NCBI GenBank assembly: GCA_029210175.1
Contig: JARGPL010000027.1
Span: 62,001 to 126,000 of the forward strand
From: Minwuia sp.
GTDB taxonomy: Bacteria > Pseudomonadota > Alphaproteobacteria > Minwuiales > Minwuiaceae
Direction of reading: 5' to 3'
DNA length: 64,000 nt
The notes beneath the pieces were generated by a model. That model was not told the DNA's origin, ran no database searches, and saw nothing but the letters and a program-made list of their open reading frames with translations. The translations under genes were made by a program, and so were the position numbers. Of the stretch, positions 26,581 to 32,966 are shown piece after piece. The first letter of the stretch is position 1; every line of letters begins with the position of its first letter.

Positions 26581-27432
26581 ATGGAATGGCTGACCGAGCA
26601 GAAGCTTCCCATCGGCAAGGCAGCCAAGACAGTGGTCGAGTGGATCACGGACAATTTTGCCTGGTGGTTCGACGCCTTCTCCATCGGCATGGAAACCGCA
26701 ATCGATGGCCTGCTGTGGCTGCTGCAGACACCGCACCCGCTGATCATCGTCGCGCTGGTGACCGCGCTGGCGTGGTTCCTCAAACAGTCCGTCGGCTTCA
26801 CGGTGTTCGTTGCCCTGTCGCTGCTGCTGATCATCAATCAGGGGTATTGGGAAGAAACCACCGAGACCCTGGCGCTGGTGCTGTCCGCCGCCGTGGTCTG
26901 CATGGTGGTTGGCGTTCCCATCGGCGTGGCGGCTGCCCACCGGCCCTGGCTGTTCCGACTGCTGCGCCCGATCCTGGATCTGATGCAGACGATCCCGACC
27001 TTCGTCTATCTGATCCCGGCACTGATCCTGTTCGGCCTCGGCATGGTGCCCGGCCTGATCGCCACGGTGATCTTCGCCATCCCTGCCCCGATCCGCCTGA
27101 CGCACCTTGGTGTTTCATCGACACCGAAGCCGCTGATCGAGGCCGGTCAGGCATTCGGCGCCACCGGCTGGCAACTGCTGTGGAAGGTGGAACTGCCCTA
27201 CGCCCTGCCGTCCATCCTGGCGGGGCTGACGCAGACCATCATGCTGTCGCTGTCCATGGTGGTGATCGCCGCGCTGGTTGGTGCCGACGGTCTCGGGGTG
27301 CCAACGCTCAGGGCGCTGAACACCGTGAACATTGCCAAGGGGTTCGAGGTCGGGGTGGCCATCGTGCTGATCGCCATCATCCTCGACCGGCTCTGCCGCC
27401 GGGATGAAACACCGAAGGGGCCGGGCAAGTGA
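26581..27432 (+). CDS. ABC transporter permease, glycine betaine/proline (ProW-like)
   Basis: A 283-residue inner-membrane permease with about six or seven hydrophobic helices. The cytoplasmic coupling motif EAGQAFGATGWQLLWKVELPYALPSI is typical of the ProW/OpuAB group. AGGGGAAGGAAC precedes the ATG. Its last four bases overlap the GTG start of the ATPase gene. It should import quaternary amines or related osmolytes, but no periplasmic substrate-binding gene is adjacent; the binding protein must be encoded elsewhere. Confidence 0.92.
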   Translation: MEWLTEQKLPIGKAAKTVVEWITDNFAWWFDAFSIGMETAIDGLLWLLQTPHPLIIVALVTALAWFLKQSVGFTVFVALSLLLIINQGYWEETTETLALVLSAAVVCMVVGVPIGVAAAHRPWLFRLLRPILDLMQTIPTFVYLIPALILFGLGMVPGLIATVIFAIPAPIRLTHLGVSSTPKPLIEAGQAFGATGWQLLWKVELPYALPSILAGLTQTIMLSLSMVVIAALVGADGLGVPTLRALNTVNIAKGFEVGVAIVLIAIILDRLCRRDETPKGPGK

Positions 27433-28622
27433 GTCTGACGTCCGAACGTGAACCCATCGTCCGTTTCCGCGACGTGGACATTGTCTTCGGCGACCGGCCC
27501 GATGCCGCGCTGCCCCTGATCGATGCCGGAAAATCCCGCGCGGAGGTTCAGGAGGAAACAGGTCAGGTCGTCGGCGTGAAGGGTGCCAGCCTGGACATAC
27601 ACGAAGGCGAGATCGTGGTGCTGATGGGCCTGTCCGGTTCCGGCAAGTCCACCCTGCTGCGGGCGGTCAATGGTCTCAACCCGGTCACCCGTGGTCAGGT
27701 CATCGTCAATGACGGTGCCCGGGACGTCGATGTTGCCACCTGCTCCCCCCAGGACCTGCGGCGACTGCGGATGCACCGCATCGCGATGGTGTTCCAGCAG
27801 TTCGCGCTGCTGCCCTGGCGCACGGTGGCGGAAAACGTGGGCCTGGGGCTCGAACTCGCAGGCGTGCCCCTGGCGGAGAGGCGCAAGCGCGTCAGCCATC
27901 AGCTGGGCCTGGTGGACCTGGGGGTCTGGGCCGATCGCCGGGTACATGAACTGTCAGGCGGCATGCAGCAGCGTGTTGGCCTGGCCCGCGCCTTTGCCAC
28001 CGATGCACCGATCCTGCTGATGGACGAACCCTTCTCGGCACTCGACCCGCTGATCCGGGCGCATCTGCAGAACGAACTGCTGGACCTGCAATCGCGCCTG
28101 AAGAAGACCATCATCTTTGTCAGCCATGACCTGGATGAGGCGATCAAGCTCGGCAACCGCATTGCCATCATGGAAGGCGGGGAAATCATTCAGACGGGGC
28201 AGCCGGAAGACATCGTGCTGAACCCCGCGAACGACTATGTGGCCGAATTCGTGGCCCACATGAACCCGCTTCAGGTCATGCGCGCCGCGACCATGATGCG
28301 CCCGGTTGCCGATCTGCCACGGGATGACGCAGGCCTGCTGTGTCTCGACCGCCTCGGCTGGTTCAAGGTGGCCGTGGACGATACCGGCGCACCGGCTGCG
28401 GTGACCTGCAGCGGAGAGACCTGGGATCTGATCCCCGGCGACCCGGCAGTACCGCCGGGTGCCGGACAGATGGTGACAGCCGCGCCCGACGTGATCATGC
28501 AGCAGGTGATCGACTGGCGCGAACGCTCCGGCGGGCCGGTATTGATCCTGCAGGACGGCAAGCTGCTCGGCGCCATCGGCGATGATCAGATCTTCCGCGG
28601 GCTGTTGCGCCGGAAGGTCTGA
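27429..28622 (+). CDS. ABC transporter ATPase, glycine betaine/proline (ProV-like)
   Basis: A 397-residue ATPase with Walker A GLSGSGKST, signature LSGGMQQRV, Walker B ILLMDEPFSALDP, and the long N-terminal extension of about 45 residues found in ProV/OpuAA/ChoV. The C-terminal about 110 residues (after VAEFVAHMNPLQVM) form the CBS-like regulatory tail that senses ionic strength or nucleotides in this family. GTG 27429 overlaps the permease stop (GTGA). It powers the upstream permease. Choline- or carnitine-specific variants look the same at this level. Confidence 0.93.
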   Translation: MSLTSEREPIVRFRDVDIVFGDRPDAALPLIDAGKSRAEVQEETGQVVGVKGASLDIHEGEIVVLMGLSGSGKSTLLRAVNGLNPVTRGQVIVNDGARDVDVATCSPQDLRRLRMHRIAMVFQQFALLPWRTVAENVGLGLELAGVPLAERRKRVSHQLGLVDLGVWADRRVHELSGGMQQRVGLARAFATDAPILLMDEPFSALDPLIRAHLQNELLDLQSRLKKTIIFVSHDLDEAIKLGNRIAIMEGGEIIQTGQPEDIVLNPANDYVAEFVAHMNPLQVMRAATMMRPVADLPRDDAGLLCLDRLGWFKVAVDDTGAPAAVTCSGETWDLIPGDPAVPPGAGQMVTAAPDVIMQQVIDWRERSGGPVLILQDGKLLGAIGDDQIFRGLLRRKV

Positions 28623-28645
28623 CCGAACGGTGGCAGGACCCTGGG

Positions 28646-29077
28646 TCAGCCGGTACGGATGTAGTCGCGCATGGCGTCCGCTTCGTGCTGCAGTTCGTCC
28701 ACGCGGTTCTTCACCACATCGCCGATGGAGATGATGCCGCAGAGCACATTCGCCTCCACCACCGGCAGATGGCGGATACGGTGTTCAGTCATCATGCGCA
28801 TCAGTTCGGCGACGGATTCATCCTTGCCGCACGTGATCACGTCACCGGTCATGATATCGGCGGCTGTCCGCTTCAGCGCATCGCAGCCGTTGTTGGCAAT
28901 GGCACGCACGACATCACGTTCGGAGACGATACCATTGATGCGGTGACCGTCGTCGGACACGACGAGCGCGCCCACCTTCTCGGTCTTCAGACGTGCGACA
29001 ACGCTTTCCACGGTTGCGTCGGGGCGTGTGATGGCAACATCGCCACCCTTGGCATGCAGCAGGGTTGAAACAAGCAT
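28646..29077 (-). CDS. CBS-pair domain protein
   Basis: A 143-residue protein consisting of two CBS motifs (about 8-62 and 72-130), with ALVVSDDGHRINGIVSERDVVRAI and HLPVVEANVLCGIISIGDVV as the characteristic repeats. Such stand-alone CBS pairs bind adenosine nucleotides or NAD and act as energy sensors on partner enzymes. GGGAGG lies eight bases before ATG 29077. It is convergent with the ProV-like gene and otherwise isolated, so its partner is unknown. Confidence 0.9.
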   Translation of the reverse strand: MLVSTLLHAKGGDVAITRPDATVESVVARLKTEKVGALVVSDDGHRINGIVSERDVVRAIANNGCDALKRTAADIMTGDVITCGKDESVAELMRMMTEHRIRHLPVVEANVLCGIISIGDVVKNRVDELQHEADAMRDYIRTG

Positions 29078-29390
29078 TCCATGAACCTCCCATCCGGGGT
29101 CCGCTGGAGTGCTGTTCTGTCGGTCAGGCCGTCAAGGGCAGCTGATATGCAGGTCCTGTGGCAGGCCGGGATCGTGCAGAGCGGCCCTCCAATCGGGCCA
29201 ATATGTTCACGACAACTCACCGCGAAGTGTACGGCAATCGGCACGACCGCGCAATGAAACCCGAAAACAGAATACGCGAATCCGGGACAGTGTTCATGTC
29301 CAATCCAGACCACATCTCGGATAACGAATGGATTTCGCTGGTCTTTAGTTATTCATTCCAAACCAGTCGCGAATTTCCCCTGCGTAAATA
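29078..29390. other. Gene-free interval, AT-richer than its surroundings
   Basis: No credible gene is visible in these 313 bases between the CBS gene and the enoyl-CoA hydratase stop. The part at 29220-29390 is noticeably AT-richer than the neighbourhood. A five-pair GGCCC/GGGCC inverted repeat lies at 29183-29199. The interval must hold the promoter of the CBS gene (minus strand); I cannot place it confidently. Confidence 0.6.
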
Positions 29391-30137
29391 TCAGCTTCGT
29401 TTCTTGAATTTTTCTGCTGCGGCATCAAAGGTTCCTGATGTGGCGATGAGCGCATTGAGCTGCGTCCCCATGGCCAGGGCGTCATCGCGCGGCATGGCGC
29501 GGGCGGCCCGATGCAGTGCCTTGGTCAGCTTCACCCCGTCCGGGTTCAGCGCCGCGGCCCGGCCAATGAAACGGTCGGCAATGCGCTTCAGATCACCGAT
29601 ACCGTCCGCCAGCCGGTTGACCAGCCCCATCTCGTAGAGCCGGGCCGCGTCGATCATCTCACCGAACAGCAGCATTTCCAGGCCGAGCCGCGATCCGACC
29701 AGTTGCGCCAGCAGGGGCGTGTTCACCGCCGCGGGAAACCCGGAGCGCATCTCCAGCACACCGAACTGTGCGGTCCGCTCCGCGATCACGAAGTCACACC
29801 CCATGGCCAGCGTGAAACCACCGGCCACGGCATAGCCCTGAACCACCGCGACTGACGGTATCGCCAGCCGGTCGAGACGCCGAAAAACCTCCGTCCAGGC
29901 TTCATGGCGTTCCACGGCGGGGCCGAGATTGCGGTCCTCCCCCTGCGTCAGGTCGCGCCCGGCGCAGAAATGCTCCCCTTCGCCCCGGACGGCGAGGCAC
30001 CGCACCTGGCTGTCGCGGGAAATGTCATCAACCGCGCGGGCGATGTCGGCCATCATGCCGGCGGTCATCGCGTTGCGGGCTTCGGCGCGGTCGAGCACGA
30101 TGCTCGCCACCGCACCCTCATGCTCGATGCGGATCAA
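29391..30137 (-). CDS. Enoyl-CoA hydratase/isomerase family protein
   Basis: A 248-residue crotonase-fold enzyme. The oxyanion-hole segments are RGEGEHFCAGRDL (around 50-62) and VAGGFTLAMGCDFVIA (around 105-120), followed by FGVLEMRSGFP, where the catalytic glutamate region lies. Likely role: hydration or isomerisation of an unsaturated acyl-CoA. Translation probably starts at TTG 30137, which overlaps the stop of the thioesterase gene (TTGA); the N-terminal strand MIRIEHEGAVASI is intact from there. The pairing with a hotdog thioesterase suggests an acyl-CoA degradation step whose substrate is not evident. Confidence 0.87.
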   Translation of the reverse strand: MIRIEHEGAVASIVLDRAEARNAMTAGMMADIARAVDDISRDSQVRCLAVRGEGEHFCAGRDLTQGEDRNLGPAVERHEAWTEVFRRLDRLAIPSVAVVQGYAVAGGFTLAMGCDFVIAERTAQFGVLEMRSGFPAAVNTPLLAQLVGSRLGLEMLLFGEMIDAARLYEMGLVNRLADGIGDLKRIADRFIGRAAALNPDGVKLTKALHRAARAMPRDDALAMGTQLNALIATSGTFDAAAEKFKKRS

Positions 30138-30523
30138 GTCAGGTCACCGCCATCGGCACTGACGCCATGGACCGTCGGGCGCCCCTCCGCATCAATCGCC
30201 ACGAAGACAAAGTCGCCTTCCGTCACCTTCACAGTCTCGGTTCCGAACTTCCGGTGCACGATGGTTTCGATGTGCACGGTTACGGACGTCCGGCCAACCC
30301 CGGTGATCGACGTGAACAGGGACACGACGTCGCCGATGCGGATCGGTGCCTCGAACGTCATGGCCTCGATGGCGCGGGTGACGCAGCGGCTGCCCAGGTG
30401 GCGCGATGCGGCGACGCCGCCGGCGATATCCATCTGTGACAGCACCCAGCCGCCGAAGATGTCACCATTGGCGTTGCAGTCAGACGGCATGGGGGCGGCG
30501 CGCAGGGTGGGTTCTCGGGTCAT
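30134..30523 (-). CDS. Acyl-CoA thioesterase (hotdog fold, YciA-like)
   Basis: A 129-residue acyl-CoA hydrolase of the YciA/cytosolic thioesterase type. NANGDIFGGWVLSQMDIAGG carries the catalytic Asp and helix of this group, and it is followed by MTFEAPIRIGDVV. The start at 30523 follows GGAGAGAAC; the frame remains open upstream but the extra part is not conserved in character. Its stop overlaps the TTG start of the enoyl-CoA hydratase, so the two form a small operon. Confidence 0.9.
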   Translation of the reverse strand: MTREPTLRAAPMPSDCNANGDIFGGWVLSQMDIAGGVAASRHLGSRCVTRAIEAMTFEAPIRIGDVVSLFTSITGVGRTSVTVHIETIVHRKFGTETVKVTEGDFVFVAIDAEGRPTVHGVSADGGDLT

Positions 30524-30583
30524 GTCGGTTCTCTCCAGTGGGCTGGTCGGGCGAATCCAGGGGACGCTACAGTCGCGCAAACG

Positions 30584-30608
30584 AAAACAGGGGGCAATGT
30601 GCCCCCTG
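30584..30608 (-). terminator. Rho-independent terminator after the peroxiredoxin gene
   Basis: A perfect nine-pair stem (CAGGGGGCA / TGCCCCCTG) with a three-base loop is followed on the minus strand by TTTT. It is placed 36 bases past the peroxiredoxin stop and upstream of the thioesterase start. Confidence 0.8.
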
Positions 30609-30644
30609 CTCCCCAGGTCACGGATGACCGATTGGCGTGACGGA

Positions 30645-31157
30645 TCAGGCCGTGCCGCGAATCGGATAGCCCTTTTCCTTGATGAACTTGATGCCACGCA
30701 GGATGCTGGCAATCTCCGGTCGTGCGAACGGGGCGTTGGAGATGTCGACGATCTGCACCTGACCCTCGCCATTGACCACGAACATGCCGGGTTCCGGGAA
30801 TTCATGATCGGTCTCGTTCGGGCGCGGGGTCGAGACGTACAGGCCAAGCTGCTTCATATGCGCCACCGTCAGGCCATAGCCGACCGGCACCTTGACCTCG
30901 GTCTGTTCGACAGCCGCCTGGGCCTGTGCCTCCGAATCGCCGGAAACAGCAACCACATCCAGCCCGAGTTCCGTGATCTCGTCCTTCAGGGCATCAAGGC
31001 CACTGAGATAGCGCATGCAGATCGGACAATGCTTGCCGCGATAGACGATGACCATGCGCCAGTCGCCCGTCGGACCCAGGTTCAGTTCACCGCCGCCGAG
31101 TTTCGGCACCGTAATGGACGGCATGGCACCGCCTGCCGTGATCTTCCCGCTCATCAT
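30645..31157 (-). CDS. Peroxiredoxin-like AhpC/TSA family protein
   Basis: A 170-residue thioredoxin-fold peroxidase. The redox motif is KHCPICMRY with Cys44 and Cys47, matching the C-x-x-C arrangement of AhpC/TSA and PrxQ-like proteins, with the expected WRMVIVYRG strand before it. It should reduce peroxides in the cytoplasm using thiols. A GGAG site precedes two adjacent ATGs (31157 and 31154), either of which could be used. The gene lies 44 bases downstream of the rpoH-type sigma gene on the same strand and ends at a clear terminator, so read-through from the sigma gene is likely. Confidence 0.88.
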   Translation of the reverse strand: MMSGKITAGGAMPSITVPKLGGGELNLGPTGDWRMVIVYRGKHCPICMRYLSGLDALKDEITELGLDVVAVSGDSEAQAQAAVEQTEVKVPVGYGLTVAHMKQLGLYVSTPRPNETDHEFPEPGMFVVNGEGQVQIVDISNAPFARPEIASILRGIKFIKEKGYPIRGTA

Positions 31158-31201
31158 CTGCTCCAGATTGATTGCTTGTTGTGTCAGGCGGTTGAACGCG
31201 A

Positions 31202-32110
31202 TCAGGCGGCCATGTCGTCGGTGATGGCAATCGGGCGACCCGCATCTGCCGCATCCCGGGCGCGACGCAACACGCCATCGGAAAGCTTCTGCAGGGCCTT
31301 GTGCTCGATCTGGCGTACCCGTTCCTTGGTCACGCCTAGCTGAACGCCCAGTTCCTCCAGCGTCACCTTTTCCTCATTCAGCTTCCGTTCCTTGACGATC
31401 AGCTGTTCGCGGTCGGTCAGGTCGGACAGGGCTTCGCGCAGCCACACACCACGGGTCGCCCCGTCACGCACGGTCTGCGTCACCTCTTCCGGAGAGGGCC
31501 GGTCGTCCACCAGGAAGTCACCCCATTCGTCGGAGCCTTCCTCACCCGCCGGGGCATTGAGGGACTGGTCCTTGGCCGACAGCCGGTTGGCCATGGCAAT
31601 GACTTCGCGGGTCGAGACCTTCAGCTTCTCGGAAATCTGGTCACGGGCCTCTTCGGTCAGGCTGGTGACACCTGCACCGTCGATCTGGGCGCGCAGGCGG
31701 CGCAGGTTGAAGAACAGGGCCTTTTGCGCGGCGCTGGTACCGGACCGGACAATGGACCAGTTGCGCAGCACGTATTCCTGCATCGACGACCGGATCCACC
31801 AGGTCGAGTAGGTGGAGAACCGCACGCCCCGTTCCGGTTCGAACCGGGCCGCAGCCTGCATCAGGCCGACACAGCCTTCCTGAACCAGATCAGCACGCGG
31901 CAGGCCATAGGCACGGAACCGTCCGGCGACCGAGACCACCAGGCGCATGTAGGCAGAGACCAGTTCATGCAAGGCACGCTCATCACCATGGTCGCGCCAG
32001 CGCAGTGCCAGATCCTGTTCGTGTTCGAACGAGAGCAGGGGCGCGGACATCGCCGTGGAGATGAACTGCTGTTCCTGCCGTACCGACTGCATCGCATTAT
32101 CATGAATCAT
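31202..32110 (-). CDS. rpoH: RNA polymerase sigma factor, RpoH family (RpoHII-like)
   Basis: A 302-residue sigma-70-family factor. The RpoH box QKALFFNLRRL after region 2.4 marks the heat-shock sigma group. Region 2 reads DLVQEGCVGLMQAA with RFSTYSTWWIRSSMQEYVLRNW, and region 4 ends in VTKERVRQIEHKALQKL. The WWIR and NWSIVRSGTSAAQKALFF pattern matches the RpoHII branch of alphaproteobacteria, which in Rhodobacter controls the singlet-oxygen and oxidative-stress regulon, better than classical RpoH. The start ATG 32110 is preferred, with GGTGA upstream; the longer frame is not conserved in character. It is divergent from a MarR regulator across a long inverted repeat and followed by a peroxiredoxin gene. 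Confidence 0.88.
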   Translation of the reverse strand: MIHDNAMQSVRQEQQFISTAMSAPLLSFEHEQDLALRWRDHGDERALHELVSAYMRLVVSVAGRFRAYGLPRADLVQEGCVGLMQAAARFEPERGVRFSTYSTWWIRSSMQEYVLRNWSIVRSGTSAAQKALFFNLRRLRAQIDGAGVTSLTEEARDQISEKLKVSTREVIAMANRLSAKDQSLNAPAGEEGSDEWGDFLVDDRPSPEEVTQTVRDGATRGVWLREALSDLTDREQLIVKERKLNEEKVTLEELGVQLGVTKERVRQIEHKALQKLSDGVLRRARDAADAGRPIAITDDMAA

Positions 32111-32206
32111 TGTCGTCACCCGTCTTTCCGGCTCCGCCCGTCGAACCCGCCAGGATTCGCTTTCCCCCGGACCGTGCCTTGCTGCGACCGACTGCCCCTT
32201 GGCAAA

Positions 32207-32277
32207 TTGGTTTCGCCTCGATACCTTAATGCAGCACGTTCGAGCCTCACAAGCATTAATTTTCGAGTCGAAACCAA
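32207..32277. promoter_or_regulatory. Long inverted repeat between rpoH and marR (operator candidate)
   Basis: Two arms of about 25 bases (32207-32232 and 32253-32277) are inverted copies that differ at only a few positions; both read TTGGTTTCG, then CTCGA, then TTAATGC from outside in. They are separated by 20 bases. The right arm contains the perfect 11-bp dyad TTCGA-G-TCGAA and ends directly at the marR start codon; the left arm has a degenerate copy. A possible minus-strand promoter for rpoH (TTGTGA, 17 bases, TTAAGG) lies between and within the arms. This suggests that one dimeric regulator, probably the MarR protein, controls both genes. Confidence 0.6.
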
Positions 32278-32928
32278 ATGACCGTGAACGACGGCCAGAC
32301 CAGAAGTGACAACGCTGATGCACGCCCCCCCGCCGCCCTGCCCGGCGCGATGGACCATGCGGCGCGTGTGGCCGAACTGATTGACCGACTTGGCCGGATG
32401 ACCCGCGAACTGCAGTATGTGGATGGGCTGAACCCGGCACAGTGGGAGGCCTTGCGCTATCTCAACCGGGCCAACCGCTATTCCCGCACCCCCGGCGGCG
32501 TTGCCGAGTTCCTCGGCGCGACGAAGGGCACGATTTCCCAGACCGTCTCGGCCCTGGAATCCAAGGGGCTGATCGCGCGCACGCCGAGCGATCGCGACAA
32601 GCGTGTCTGCCTGATCGACCTGACGGACGAAGGCAAGCGGATGATCGCCCGCGATCCCGTGCGCTGTATCGAGACGATTGTCGGCGAGATGGATGAGGCG
32701 ACGGCGGCCCAGATGGTCGGTGGCCTTGGCCGATTGATGGCCAGCCTGCAGATCGAACTCGGTTCCAAGCCCTTCGGCGTCTGTGTCGCCTGCTGCCGCC
32801 ATCTGGCCCCCGACGCGGGCTGCAAGCAATCCGAAGGTGCCCCGAAGTGCGGCATGACCGGGGAGCCGCTGAAAGGCGATGCGCCGCAGCGAATCTGCGT
32901 CAATTATCTCAACGACGCAGCCGAATAA
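32278..32928 (+). CDS. MarR-family regulator with cysteine-rich C-terminal tail
   Basis: A 216-residue regulator. A winged-helix MarR core (about 27-160) has recognition helix TKGTISQTVSALESKGLI and wing PSDRDKRVCLIDLTDEG. It is followed by a tail with six cysteines: Cys169, Cys172, Cys173, Cys182, Cys191 and Cys207 (FGVCVACCRH, GCKQ, KCGMTGEPL, ICVNY). The spacing suggests a metal or Fe-S site, or disulfide switches. There is no ribosome-binding site before ATG 32278, which abuts an inverted repeat, so the mRNA may be leaderless or translation may be controlled. It is divergent from the RpoHII-like gene, so a redox-sensing repressor of that gene is plausible (inference). Confidence 0.85.
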   Translation: MTVNDGQTRSDNADARPPAALPGAMDHAARVAELIDRLGRMTRELQYVDGLNPAQWEALRYLNRANRYSRTPGGVAEFLGATKGTISQTVSALESKGLIARTPSDRDKRVCLIDLTDEGKRMIARDPVRCIETIVGEMDEATAAQMVGGLGRLMASLQIELGSKPFGVCVACCRHLAPDAGCKQSEGAPKCGMTGEPLKGDAPQRICVNYLNDAAE

Positions 32929-32966
32929 AAGAAGAACATCGGCGCGCTGCCCGCTAGGATCGACGC

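Noticed and set aside
25330-27105. A 591-codon frame antisense to the CoA-transferase and permease
   Set aside because: It spans two convincing sense genes and is Gln/His/Arg/Gly-rich low-complexity text, a shadow of high-GC codon use.
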